From: Carboxylicivirga agarovorans | GTDB taxonomy: Bacteria > Bacteroidota > Bacteroidia > Bacteroidales > Marinilabiliaceae | DNA length: 64,000 nt | Assembly (NCBI RefSeq): GCF_050589845.1 | Contig: NZ_JBNGPA010000027.1 | Coordinates: forward strand, 13,813 to 77,812 | Reading direction: 5' to 3' | Shown here: one piece after another, positions 53,716 through 63,011 of the stretch | Position numbering within the stretch: the stretch's first letter is position 1 | Layout: each line of letters opens with the position of its first letter | Notes under the pieces: model-generated | Database searches by the model: none | What the model saw: only the letters and a program-made list of their open reading frames with translations | Told to the model about the DNA's origin: nothing | Program-made: the position numbers and the translations under genes

Positions 53716-56166
53716 TTAAAAACCTTTTAGAAAATTCTTTAATAACTTTTCACCTTCTTTTTTAAGGTCTTTCTCCACTTGCTTGCGAGCTTTATCCAGA
53801 CCAAAGCTTAATTGAGGCTCCTGAACAGTTCCCTTAACCAATACATCAACTATTAAATCATCACCTGAATTAGGTATTGCAAAGCCCAGTGAACCAGCCA
53901 TTTTTGAAACTTCCTTTCGACTCACAGGCATTGTTATTTTATAATCCACACTTTGATCAAGTCCCTGGGTTCCCTGAACTTCAACCATCTTACCTCCTAC
54001 TTTGGTTTTAAATGGCTTTACTATCACGTTACCTTTGTCAATAATAAAGTTGATGTTCAAATCCTCCGCACGCATTTTTCTGTAACTGTCATTTTTAAGG
54101 GTTGTCGCAAGGGTATTCTGAATTTTTGAGCCCGATACTTCAACACTTTTCGAACGAAGCCACCCGCCACCATTTACCGTGGACATAATTGGAGTAGCAT
54201 CCTTACTCAATACACTGCTGTAATCAAACTTCGGCGACACCTTGCCAACGGTATTTTTTGCGAGAGGTAACAATGAGTCTACAACACTAAATGAATTAGC
54301 TGCCATATTCAGGTCCAGATTTTTACCTTCTATATTAAAGTCAACAAAAGGTCTACTCATGTTAGCCGTATTATACTGCCCACTCATAAGCATGCTGCCA
54401 TCCAACAGCTCCATCTTTAATCCATTTAGTTTTACAACTCCGTTTTTGACAGTGACTTTACCATTTGCCTGGTTGATTGTCAGTTTATCATACAATAGCT
54501 TTTCTATGTCTGACTGAAAAACAAAATCCAGATTCTTTGGAACTTCAATCACTTCAGTCGCCTCTTCCGGTGATTCCGGTTCTTCCTCTTCACTGCCGGT
54601 CATTGCCAGTAATTCGTTGGTGTTAATCCGCCTGGAATTGTGTTTTAATTGTCCCTTCAACACACCATTCTGCAGTGCATACGCCAAATAATTGGACAGT
54701 CTTCCTTTCAGTTCGAAATCACTCTGGCCAATTGTGCAATGAAACGATTCCAACTTAACCGAACGTGGATTAACAGACATTGATGATTGTTTAATAAAAA
54801 TCCCTTGTGGAATATCAGCGCTCGCATAATAGAAATTACTCAGGTCTAGCTTGCCATTGGCACTTATTTGATCATACTTTTCCTGCTCAACCATGGCATA
54901 ATCCCCATCGATAGTAAAGTCCAATTCTATCAAACCTTTAATATCAAAACTATCCATTGGAATCGCGTTTGATAAAGACTCCAGGTCAATACGTCCTGCA
55001 GCATTACCTTTGAATGCAGGGTTTGAAACAGGTTGAACAACATTCAGTGTAGCATCGAATGGATTATCTGCCACTTCAAAGTGAAATTGCTCCAGGTTTG
55101 TAATCGTATTATCAGCACTTCCTCCCTTATTCTCTACCTGTAGATTCACATTAATATTATTGATGGACTCCGGCAGATCAGGATATTGAATCTTTCCGTT
55201 CTCAACCATTAAATCCAGGCTAAACGCAGGCAGGTTTTCCTCATCAATATAGTCACCTTTGGCACTTGCTTTCAAATGCATATTACCAGCTGTTTCCAAT
55301 CCTTCAAAATCCTTTAAAAACTCCTCCGGGATCAATGCCAGTAAGGATTTAAAATCAGTTTTGGTCGTTCCCAAATTTAAATCAATTCCGTACCCCTGCT
55401 CCTTCATGGCAACCGAACCATCTAACTTTAATCCAAGACGATTAAGCATTAACTCATTATCCAGAAATGTAAAGACCATATTTTCCAAATCGGCACCAAC
55501 ACCGGCGTTTAAACCAACCGACGCTCCGTTGATGTATTTTATCCCATCAAATTGAACAAATAATTCTTCAATACCAGAATGTATATCCAGGTTGGTCTGC
55601 ACTTCAGACATATCACCCGATAAGCCAAGATCAAAACCTTTAACCTCAGCATTCAGGTTCATGGTCTTATCAGCATATTTAATATTCGCATTATCCAGTA
55701 TAAATGACTTTAATACGACCTTAAAAGACGAAGCTTCATCATTTTGCTCAAGCTCTTCGACGGTTTCTGAAGGAATGGCTATATCCCAGTTAGCAGATGA
55801 ATCAGGCAATACAATTGCATTAACATTTAAATCTGATAACAAGACAGAATGCACTTCTACCTCTCCCTGAATCGCTCCCAATAAACCAACCTTCGTTGAA
55901 AATTGTCCAAGGTATAACAATGTATCCTTTTCAAATGGCGCATTACCAACAACTGATAATCCTTCTATTCCAACACTGATATTCGGAAATGCTTTAACAA
56001 GAGATAAAGAAAAATGATCATAATTAACCTGTGCATTTACATTATTGTTAATCTGCTCTTTAACAAGCCCTTCTATCTTGCCTTTAAAAATTGTTGGTAA
56101 TACCAGCAATAATACAACGATACCTATTATTATCCCGCCGGCTATTTTCAGAAACTTCTTCATCAT
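53716..56166 (-). CDS. AsmA-family protein
   Basis: This 816-residue protein has one N-terminal membrane segment (MMKKFLKIAGGIIIGIVVLLLV) and a large periplasmic part. The start after the membrane helix (YDHFSLSLVKAFPNISVGIEGL) is the AsmA signature, and the C-terminus contains MPVSRKEVSKMAGSLGFAIP and KGTVQEPQLSFG. AsmA-like proteins form long beta-structures that are thought to move phospholipids between membranes. A promoter element (TAACTTTG, 56195-56202) lies 29 nt upstream. It is 139 nt from the glycosyltransferase on the same strand. Confidence 0.9.
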   Translation of the reverse strand: MMKKFLKIAGGIIIGIVVLLLVLPTIFKGKIEGLVKEQINNNVNAQVNYDHFSLSLVKAFPNISVGIEGLSVVGNAPFEKDTLLYLGQFSTKVGLLGAIQGEVEVHSVLLSDLNVNAIVLPDSSANWDIAIPSETVEELEQNDEASSFKVVLKSFILDNANIKYADKTMNLNAEVKGFDLGLSGDMSEVQTNLDIHSGIEELFVQFDGIKYINGASVGLNAGVGADLENMVFTFLDNELMLNRLGLKLDGSVAMKEQGYGIDLNLGTTKTDFKSLLALIPEEFLKDFEGLETAGNMHLKASAKGDYIDEENLPAFSLDLMVENGKIQYPDLPESINNINVNLQVENKGGSADNTITNLEQFHFEVADNPFDATLNVVQPVSNPAFKGNAAGRIDLESLSNAIPMDSFDIKGLIELDFTIDGDYAMVEQEKYDQISANGKLDLSNFYYASADIPQGIFIKQSSMSVNPRSVKLESFHCTIGQSDFELKGRLSNYLAYALQNGVLKGQLKHNSRRINTNELLAMTGSEEEEPESPEEATEVIEVPKNLDFVFQSDIEKLLYDKLTINQANGKVTVKNGVVKLNGLKMELLDGSMLMSGQYNTANMSRPFVDFNIEGKNLDLNMAANSFSVVDSLLPLAKNTVGKVSPKFDYSSVLSKDATPIMSTVNGGGWLRSKSVEVSGSKIQNTLATTLKNDSYRKMRAEDLNINFIIDKGNVIVKPFKTKVGGKMVEVQGTQGLDQSVDYKITMPVSRKEVSKMAGSLGFAIPNSGDDLIVDVLVKGTVQEPQLSFGLDKARKQVEKDLKKEGEKLLKNFLKGF

Positions 56167-56194
56167 TAAGAAATATTAGTTTTTGTGATTGTAA

Positions 56195-56202
56195 CAAAGT
56201 TA
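56195..56202 (-). promoter_or_regulatory. -7 promoter element for AsmA gene
   Basis: TAACTTTG on the minus strand is an exact TAnnTTTG match, 28 nt before the ATG. Confidence 0.6.
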
Positions 56203-56548
56203 GCAAAACAATGTTACAATACGCTAAATCCTTATAACACTGACTTACAGAAAACTTACTGTCTTTATGTAGATGCTTTATTATTTAGATAAGGCAATCA
56301 TTAGATAAAAGACGCTCCTTTTTAGCAAAAGAATGACAAGTGCATAATATATAATGAGATGAAGCAATAAAGCTGTTTAACTCTGTTTTTTTCATCTTGC
56401 ATCTATTTTAATGATGATACAAAAATAGATGTGAGCACACCGGTAGCTTGTATACAAATTATCTGGTGTTGTTTAAATTTCTACGATATTGAATTTTTTA
56501 GAGGTATTGTACAACACTGGTGATAGAAAGCTCATTGCGAATAAACCA

Positions 56549-56583
56549 AAACACCCCGCTTGTTACGATCAAAGCGGGGTGTT
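56549..56583 (-). terminator. Intrinsic terminator of alpha-mannosidase gene
   Basis: AACACCCCGCT / AGCGGGGTGTT stem 22 nt after the stop, followed by T-rich sequence on the minus strand. Confidence 0.85.
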
Positions 56584-56604
56584 CTGGTATCATTGTAAGA
56601 GTAA

Positions 56605-59600
56605 TTATTTCACATCTACTTTATAGGTTTCGATACTAAATGGCTTAATCTCCATTTGATCGATCGCTTTGGGGTTTTCTTCAATAATATTGGTATGCCA
56701 AAGCTTGTCTACGCCAAAATGGGAGTTAAATTTTACATCGGCAGCTATTCCCTCAGCATCATAAATTCGCACCACAATGGCATCTCCTTCTTCGGCACGT
56801 TTGATGGCTGACACAATCACATTATCATTATCGATGCTAAAGAATCGCATGCTTTCACCCAGCTCAGCCTTAGCCGATCTTTCCGGATTAACGATAACAG
56901 TAAGAGGCTCATTAAACTGCTTTGATAACCTTGTTCCAGTCACTTCACCCACTTTGTTGGATGTTAAAACATGGCTGTAGGCATGATTCCCTGCCTGTGA
57001 ATATTCGTTACCTTCCCAGTGGCATGAAGTACGACTTGCCAGTAATACATGCTGTAACAGATCAGCATCTCCATCTTTGGCAGGATTGATCCAATCGGCT
57101 GCAGCAACAGATGAACTTAGGGTTATCACCACCTCATCATCATCCGCAGAAATCCAGTCCATTATAGCACGTGGGTGTACGTCTTTACACAAAGGTGTGT
57201 AACGCTCTCCCGCACTATTAATTTCATCTTTACCAACCTGAACAGTACCAAAAGGAACCTCGTGTTTAATGGTCGAACGATTAAAAGCTACCGGATATGC
57301 TGTTCTGAACTCACGATACAACGCTCCATCCCAGTTCAATAACTGGTTATCAAAACGGATGCGCTTCAATTGGTGGTAAATAGTCACCTTTTGCTCCACT
57401 TTAGCATGCCTTATTTGTTGAATCAGTCTATAGCTCGTATAAACATCTCCAGACTCCACTATTTCCCACTCTGCTCCATGAATACTTACCTGGTCAAAGT
57501 TTCGCATAAATGGTTGCTGCACATCACCAAACTCACCTGCCCCATTGCCTTCTGACTGGAGAGTGAAAATTTCACCTACTTTAAACTGATCAGTCTTGAA
57601 AAGCTCTCTCTTTAATTCCTTATCATAGATCTGCTCAATACCACCCTTCGCAAAGCTTATCTTGTAATAGTCATTTTCATATTCTGAAACATCAGACCCT
57701 ATCTGCCCTTTTGTATTACCCTTCATTTCAGGTTTCACATAAAAAGTCTTGTAACCAACGGACGGTATGTTTTCAGCAATAAATACAATGTCGGCATGTT
57801 TGATACTTCCATCCTCATGCCTGGTCATTGCAGCTATCTGATGTGGCACACGCTTTTTATCACTATTGATAACACTTAGTCCCTGTGCCCTTCCTTTGCT
57901 CAGGTTAACACTTACTTTTACCGGATCTGTACGCTCCCAAGATAGGCTATTGAATAACACAACAGGGATGCCTTTCTTCTCCTGTGTTTTAACCCGCCGG
58001 GCAATAAAAGTTGTGGCATCACCTAACAATTTTTCGCCAATCACCTGCGATTCGACCAAACTCTCTTTAAATAAGTTATCGGTAATATCACCATCATGAC
58101 CTCCCCAACCATGGTCGGGATAGATCTTGGCTTGCCAGCCTTTATCAAGCTGTTCATATGGATAAGGCATCTTTTCTTCATCCAGCATGGAAGCAACCGT
58201 TAAGAATTTTTCAGCAGCAGGTAATAGTTTAGAAGCCTTGCGACTGGCCGTTAGAGCATCGTGATGAGCCGGACCATGAATATATACCCATACATTGGGT
58301 CGCTCGCCCCTGATAGTATCAACTGCAGTAGCATTCTGTTCTGCCAGTGGCATGTACTCATCCACAGTCATCAGCTCCATATCGGGCAGGTAAACATCCT
58401 TCTTACTATGCTCTTTGTCAATCACTGACCCTGTATTGTTCCACTGCTCAATGTAATCTGAATAGTCAATCGCAGGCAACATATCCTGACTTGATAAGAG
58501 CGGTGTTTGTGTTTCACTGCCTTCAAAATACTGGCTCCACCAAACAACCTGCTCTGCACCGTATTTAAGCTTCTCTCCGATGTCTTTTGACAAATGGATC
58601 AAATCCTCGCCGTAGTGACCCGGGGAATAGGTGAAAACCGAACTTCCGTCGGGACTTGCCCAGTGCACCATACCTTTGGCATGACGACTGATCACCATAT
58701 AATCGACACCTGCTTTTTTCAGAATTTGTGGAAACTGCATTGTTTTGCCTGGCACATCTACATTCCAATATACCTTTGAATCATACCCGCCAAAGTTCTT
58801 CTTAACCCATAATTTACCCAGGTATAACTGGCGAACAAGGTCCTCACCGGCGTACATATCTTCATAAGGGCAGTTATAAGTTGCCCCAACGGATAATAAT
58901 TTGCGATTTAGCAGTTCTGTAAGCTTTTCCTGTGCATCGGGATGACGGTCAAGATACTCCCTGAGCATTAAGCCATCTTCAATATCAAATCCATAGTCTT
59001 TGCGGGCAAAGGCATCTTTAATGATTGGCGTTAACAATAAGGTGTCACGCATTATAATGCAAGCCTCCGGGCGGTCGACCCACGCTATATCCTGGTGGCT
59101 TGAATTCATGATCGATACCAGTCCTTTTTCATATTTATTATCAAAAAATGGCTCATAGGCATTATAAAAATCAGGACGGTAACGCTTTGTAAAATCACCT
59201 GACCACCCATTGTGGGAATGAGCGTGCGACATATAAAAATAATCGCCTTTCACCACATTTTCATTGATATCACCATGGTCTTTTTTAATTTCAACCGTAT
59301 ACGTATCATTAGCATACTTTATTTGAAGAGACTCTTGAGGTGCTGCCGCTTTCACTGCTGCCTTAGCCATTTCTCCCTGCAACTTGAATGTTACTGTATT
59401 ACTGTTTTTACCATCAACAACAAGAGATACTTTTTTACCAACCAGGTAAGCCGGTGCATCAATGAGTAGCTGATCACTGAACTGCTTGATGGAAAATGAT
59501 ACATCATTGAGAGCTGCCTCTTTTAACCATTCCAGAGCTTTGGGAACCTTAAACAGCATAAACCACGCATTTGTACCCTTTCCCTGCCCGAAAACCGATA

Positions 59601-60159
59601 CTTTTGCTTTACGGCCTTTTTCCAATAAAGCTGTTGGCACACTTAACCTGAAAGCACCTACTCCATCGCCATTTCCGTCGCGGCGGTATAAATAATATTC
59701 TGCCTTTGCCCCCTTGCGTTTATTGAATAGTTTAAGTTGACCATTTTCTTCAGGAACAAAGCTCAAGAGTGGCTTGCCATCGACAAAAATATCATAAGGT
59801 TCCAGGTTATTCAAATCTATATTGGAATAGAAAAAGAAGTTAACGACCTCGCCTTTGTGATCAATCGGCACCTCTGAAGTATAAAATTCAAAACCCGATT
59901 TCCCGGTAGATGCCCTTGCGATCATTGCTTCACGCACATCATCACGCAATGATGGATATGAATAAATGCCTCCTCCTGATTGGCTGGTGAATCCGTTAAT
60001 GTCGTTTTTACATATTTGATAGAGTTCATAATTAACATTGACATGGTGTATTTGGTTTTTACCGGCACTTTCATGTGCGCTAACCGGCAAGTGACCAATT
60101 AAAAACACAAGGCAAATCAGCACCATTAACTTCCATTCCAAACAGATTTTTGCTTTCAT
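56605..60159 (-). CDS. Secreted GH38-type alpha-mannosidase
   Basis: From the ATG at 60159 (MKAKICLEWKLMVLICLVF) the 1184-residue protein has a signal peptide ending near VSAHE. An N-terminal beta-rich domain of about 300 residues precedes the GH38 catalytic domain. That domain has SSHQDIAWVDRPE (about 350), where the family has HSHNDxGW-type metal ligands, and YWNVDVPGKTMQFPQILKKAG (about 466), where the nucleophile Asp is expected. A C-terminal mannosidase domain with FRTAYPVAFNRSTIKHEVPFG follows (quoted part about 960-980). It should remove alpha-mannose from glycans. A LacI operator lies 33-48 nt upstream and its regulator gene follows further upstream. Confidence 0.85.
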   Translation of the reverse strand: MKAKICLEWKLMVLICLVFLIGHLPVSAHESAGKNQIHHVNVNYELYQICKNDINGFTSQSGGGIYSYPSLRDDVREAMIARASTGKSGFEFYTSEVPIDHKGEVVNFFFYSNIDLNNLEPYDIFVDGKPLLSFVPEENGQLKLFNKRKGAKAEYYLYRRDGNGDGVGAFRLSVPTALLEKGRKAKVSVFGQGKGTNAWFMLFKVPKALEWLKEAALNDVSFSIKQFSDQLLIDAPAYLVGKKVSLVVDGKNSNTVTFKLQGEMAKAAVKAAAPQESLQIKYANDTYTVEIKKDHGDINENVVKGDYFYMSHAHSHNGWSGDFTKRYRPDFYNAYEPFFDNKYEKGLVSIMNSSHQDIAWVDRPEACIIMRDTLLLTPIIKDAFARKDYGFDIEDGLMLREYLDRHPDAQEKLTELLNRKLLSVGATYNCPYEDMYAGEDLVRQLYLGKLWVKKNFGGYDSKVYWNVDVPGKTMQFPQILKKAGVDYMVISRHAKGMVHWASPDGSSVFTYSPGHYGEDLIHLSKDIGEKLKYGAEQVVWWSQYFEGSETQTPLLSSQDMLPAIDYSDYIEQWNNTGSVIDKEHSKKDVYLPDMELMTVDEYMPLAEQNATAVDTIRGERPNVWVYIHGPAHHDALTASRKASKLLPAAEKFLTVASMLDEEKMPYPYEQLDKGWQAKIYPDHGWGGHDGDITDNLFKESLVESQVIGEKLLGDATTFIARRVKTQEKKGIPVVLFNSLSWERTDPVKVSVNLSKGRAQGLSVINSDKKRVPHQIAAMTRHEDGSIKHADIVFIAENIPSVGYKTFYVKPEMKGNTKGQIGSDVSEYENDYYKISFAKGGIEQIYDKELKRELFKTDQFKVGEIFTLQSEGNGAGEFGDVQQPFMRNFDQVSIHGAEWEIVESGDVYTSYRLIQQIRHAKVEQKVTIYHQLKRIRFDNQLLNWDGALYREFRTAYPVAFNRSTIKHEVPFGTVQVGKDEINSAGERYTPLCKDVHPRAIMDWISADDDEVVITLSSSVAAADWINPAKDGDADLLQHVLLASRTSCHWEGNEYSQAGNHAYSHVLTSNKVGEVTGTRLSKQFNEPLTVIVNPERSAKAELGESMRFFSIDNDNVIVSAIKRAEEGDAIVVRIYDAEGIAADVKFNSHFGVDKLWHTNIIEENPKAIDQMEIKPFSIETYKVDVK

Positions 60160-60191
60160 ATAACTAACTTTAAATAAACCCATTTCAACTT

Positions 60192-60207
60192 GCCAAAACG
60201 TTTTGGC
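60192..60207. promoter_or_regulatory. LacI-family operator, perfect 16-bp palindrome
   Basis: GCCAAAACGTTTTGGC is a perfect palindrome with a central CG, the form of LacI/GalR operators. It lies 33 nt upstream of the alpha-mannosidase ATG and 218 nt downstream of the LacI-type gene. Confidence 0.8.
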
Positions 60208-60424
60208 TATTGCTTAAAAAAATAGTTCAACCGACTCCTGCTGTTGAACTTCTTTCTTTTTGATGCGTAACGAAAATACAAATTAAACTTTGCACCACAA
60301 ATTAATCGATCGAAAAATCCTGTCGTTTACTTTTGCATCAGGACTATTTAGCTGAGGGCGAAATTAAATATCAAACGCTGGTAATCAAACTGCTCTTTAC
60401 CTATACACAGTAAAAAGAATTATA

Positions 60425-61441
60425 TCATTCGCCACACGACTTACGAATGATAAATCCTGTTTCTAATACCTTATGTGTATTTGCATTTTTCCTGACCTGT
60501 AATTTTCCCAATAAAATATCCACAGCATGATCGCCAATATCATAAAACGACTGGGTGACTACTGTTACCGGAGGGTCAAGCAAGTCAAAAGCACTAAATT
60601 GATCGAAACTTATTATTTTAATATCATTGGGCACCTTGACATGACGCTTTCTTAATTCCCTTAAGCCGGCCGTAGTGAGATAGTGAGTTGAAAAGATTAC
60701 TCCATCAATTGGAGATGTTTCATTTAATAGCTTATCAAAAGCCCTGCTCATCTCTTCCTCATAACTATCCTGATTCAATTCCTGAACATTTCCCGGCTTA
60801 TATCCCAAGCCACTCTTCTCCATCGCTTCCTTATACCCCAGGAGTCGCATTTTAATCGCATCCAAATCGGGCTTAATTGAAACATAGCCTATATTTCTGG
60901 CTCCCATCTGAAACATATGATCAACCGCCCTTGCAATCCCCCCTTTATTATCTACAATCACATGATCACAGTCCAGTTCAGGATAATGGCGATCAATCAG
61001 AACAAATGGGAAATTCATTTCTTTCAGCTTTAAGATCTCTTTTTCATTCTTCTGTGTAGAAGCAATTATAAGACCTTCCACTTGCCTGTCAAGCATCGAA
61101 TAAATGAGTTCCTTTTCTTTTTTACTGCTCTCTTCCGAACTACTAAAAATCACATTATAGCCATGTTTAGCTGCATTCTTCTCAATACGACTGGCTATTT
61201 TGGCATAAAACACATCAGAAATATTGGGAATGATCAATCCCAACATTTCACTCTTTCCTTTCTTCAATCCTTTGGCAAAAACATTGGGCTTATAATGGAT
61301 TTCTTCGGCATACTTAATGATCTTATCCTGTGTATCCTTGCTAATACGTTTCTCATCTCCCCGACCGTTTAATACTAGTGAGACTGTAGGTACAGATATA
61401 TTTAAATGCTTCGCGATATCTTTTATTGATACTTTCTTCAT
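60425..61441 (-). CDS. LacI-family transcriptional regulator
   Basis: From the ATG at 61441 (MKKVSIKDIAKHLNIS) the 338-residue protein has an N-terminal helix-turn-helix (IAKHLNISVPTVSLVLNGRG) with hinge helix (YKPNVFAKGLKKGKS). A periplasmic-binding-like effector domain follows (LGLIIPNISDVFYAKIASRI, DRQVEGLIIAST, GVIFSTHYLTTAGL). It is encoded 265 nt upstream of the alpha-mannosidase on the same strand, and the operator palindrome lies between them. It very probably controls that enzyme in response to a mannose-containing sugar; the effector is unknown. An exact -7 box lies 37 nt upstream. Confidence 0.93.
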   Translation of the reverse strand: MKKVSIKDIAKHLNISVPTVSLVLNGRGDEKRISKDTQDKIIKYAEEIHYKPNVFAKGLKKGKSEMLGLIIPNISDVFYAKIASRIEKNAAKHGYNVIFSSSEESSKKEKELIYSMLDRQVEGLIIASTQKNEKEILKLKEMNFPFVLIDRHYPELDCDHVIVDNKGGIARAVDHMFQMGARNIGYVSIKPDLDAIKMRLLGYKEAMEKSGLGYKPGNVQELNQDSYEEEMSRAFDKLLNETSPIDGVIFSTHYLTTAGLRELRKRHVKVPNDIKIISFDQFSAFDLLDPPVTVVTQSFYDIGDHAVDILLGKLQVRKNANTHKVLETGFIIRKSCGE

Positions 61442-61477
61442 GGATAATTGCATTAAATAATTGCAGTTAGATCATAA

Positions 61478-61485
61478 CAAAAGTA
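61478..61485 (-). promoter_or_regulatory. -7 promoter element for LacI-type gene
   Basis: TACTTTTG on the minus strand is an exact TAnnTTTG match, 36 nt before the ATG. I see no operator palindrome here, so autoregulation is not indicated. Confidence 0.6.
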
Positions 61486-62185
61486 GTTTTAATAAATTAA
61501 CTATTGCACCATGGTCTTTAGGGATAGTTTAAAAGTGTTTGTTTAGGACCTATTAGTCGTTGCATCATTCAAAGACTATCCTCAAGGCGTTTGGTTCACA
61601 ATTCAGTTCTAACATTCCATACATTCCCGTTCTTTGGATAGCCAAATCCCTGAACAGTAATTCATAAACTAAGCCTGTTCAACAACTTCTGACTATACTA
61701 GAGGCACTATCTATTTTATAAATGGATCAAACCATTTTCTGCCTAAGAAAAGGTTTAATTTGAAGATACATCCCCTATAAATAGAGACCGATTAATTATT
61801 ACAAAAGAACGAAGGCTATGAAGAATTGCCCTCTGAAATCGCCAGGCTATCATGCTTAACTTTTTAAAAAAAGCAACACAAAATTAGTTCGGAACATTCG
61901 GCAGCTGAATTGTGCCATACCTTCCTAACCTTATGCAGGCCTTACGCGGCATTGCGCACACCCAATGCTACTAAATGATGATAACACGCACGATTTATGC
62001 AGGATTTTCATGCGTTCAGTCGTAACAAAGCAATGTCTAAGCTCAAGAAAGTGCAATAAAGCGGGGAAATTCTATAAGCAAGCACAAAAATGCAAGTAAA
62101 AGCAGTCATACTATTCAATAATAGAAAGAGAATTGCTCAATAATGCAATGTTTTGCATTTTCCTTGGTTTAGATGACCTGACTTT

Positions 62186-62223
62186 AAAGGGCATTCGGTT
62201 AAATTGGTTTCCGAAGCCCCTTT
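62186..62223. repeat. Imperfect hairpin in gene-poor region
   Basis: AAAGGG..TTCGG pairs with CCGAA..CCCTTT around a 12-nt loop, with internal mismatches. No T-run follows, so it is not a clear terminator. Confidence 0.4.
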
Positions 62224-62563
62224 GGTAACGAGATAGTTTGTATAATCCTATTCATAATATCATTAGCTCTACTAGTACGCATGTTAAATATTTTTTTCAC
62301 GAACCCATCTCTCTCATAGTTAATGTTGTGCAGGATTATGCTTTCTAAAGTTCAAGTGTAAAACGTATTACAATTTAGACATTGTGCAATAAACATAGAA
62401 AAGAAGATTGATCAAGCTTTTTAAAATGTTTGTCATAATTATTTAAAAAAGCAATAAAATATTTTTCTATTTAAGTATATTCAAGGCATCAACTAAGAGG
62501 GTAACTCGTTCATTTGTGACTGAGGAGGCGAAGCTGTGGGATCAGGATGAGAAATGATGTGAA

Positions 62564-62929
62564 TTATTCATTCATATAATCTTGTTTTTGAATAATGAGG
62601 ATTTTTCCAGCTTCAAGCGCTGGAGTATATCCATAGTCGTAGCAAAAGTAATATAAGTTGCCCCCTTTGCTTTTCCATGAGTGAGTTAAATGTTTAAAGT
62701 CCATTCCAAGTTTTATCAAAAACTCCTTTCTAACAGTTGCCTTACCTTGAGGACAAGCAGTTCGCAGGGCGCTTCTATTGGCTCTAAGCTGTTTGTTGAC
62801 CCTACGGATGTATGCTTCTGTAGATGACAGAGTCTGATTATGATAGGCACTTTTACATTGAGAATCACAGAACTTTTTATCGATTCTGCCTTTTAACTCT
62901 TCATTGCAGTATAAACAGGTATGTTTCAT
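62564..62929 (-). CDS. Small zinc-finger protein
   Basis: This 121-residue protein begins with CLYCNEELKGRIDKKFCDSQC, a CxxC...CxxxC zinc-binding pattern (Cys 5, 8, 21, 25). A SAYHNQTLSSTEAYIRRVNKQL helix follows, then a basic region and a Tyr-rich strand (NLYYFCYDYGY). It resembles small zinc-ribbon proteins of unknown function that are common in Bacteroidota genomes. It is divergent from the integrase-like gene with 82 nt between the starts and shares the phased ACGTTT repeats. Its role is unknown; a DNA-binding function is plausible. Confidence 0.65.
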   Translation of the reverse strand: MKHTCLYCNEELKGRIDKKFCDSQCKSAYHNQTLSSTEAYIRRVNKQLRANRSALRTACPQGKATVRKEFLIKLGMDFKHLTHSWKSKGGNLYYFCYDYGYTPALEAGKILIIQKQDYMNE

Positions 62930-62950
62930 AATAGTCGGTAGCCGTTTTTT

Positions 62951-62980
62951 TAAACGTTTAGTAACGTTTTTAGACGTTTA
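62951..62980. repeat. Three 10-bp phased ACGTTT repeats
   Basis: TAAACGTTTA, GTAACGTTTT and TAGACGTTTA lie head to tail in exactly 10-bp steps (one helical turn). The first unit is a perfect palindrome. They fill the short region between the divergent zinc-finger and integrase-like genes and look like regulator-binding sites. Confidence 0.65.
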
Positions 62981-63011
62981 ATAAATTCTTAAAGTACGTC
63001 TTTTCACTAAG

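Larger units (their letters stand above)
56167..56604. other. Intergenic region alpha-mannosidase / AsmA
   Basis: This 438-bp gap contains the AsmA promoter at its left and the alpha-mannosidase terminator (56549-56583) at its right. The middle is AT-rich with no ORF, repeat or RNA that I recognise. Confidence 0.6.
61442..62563. other. Gene-poor 1.1 kb region
   Basis: No ORF of convincing length or composition is present in these 1122 bp, unlike the dense coding elsewhere. Visible items are the LacI-gene promoter, a perfect 6-bp inverted repeat GCATTG/CAATGC (61949-61968), a repeated TTATGCAGG (61932-61939 region and 61995-62003), and a hairpin (62186-62223). The base composition changes locally and may reflect decayed mobile DNA. 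I cannot identify any element. Confidence 0.6.

Noticed and set aside
61850..62225. Integron attC sites near the integrase-like gene
   Set aside because: GTTAAAT occurs at 62198 and GCTTAAC at 61854, but spacing and folding do not fit attC, and no cassettes are present.
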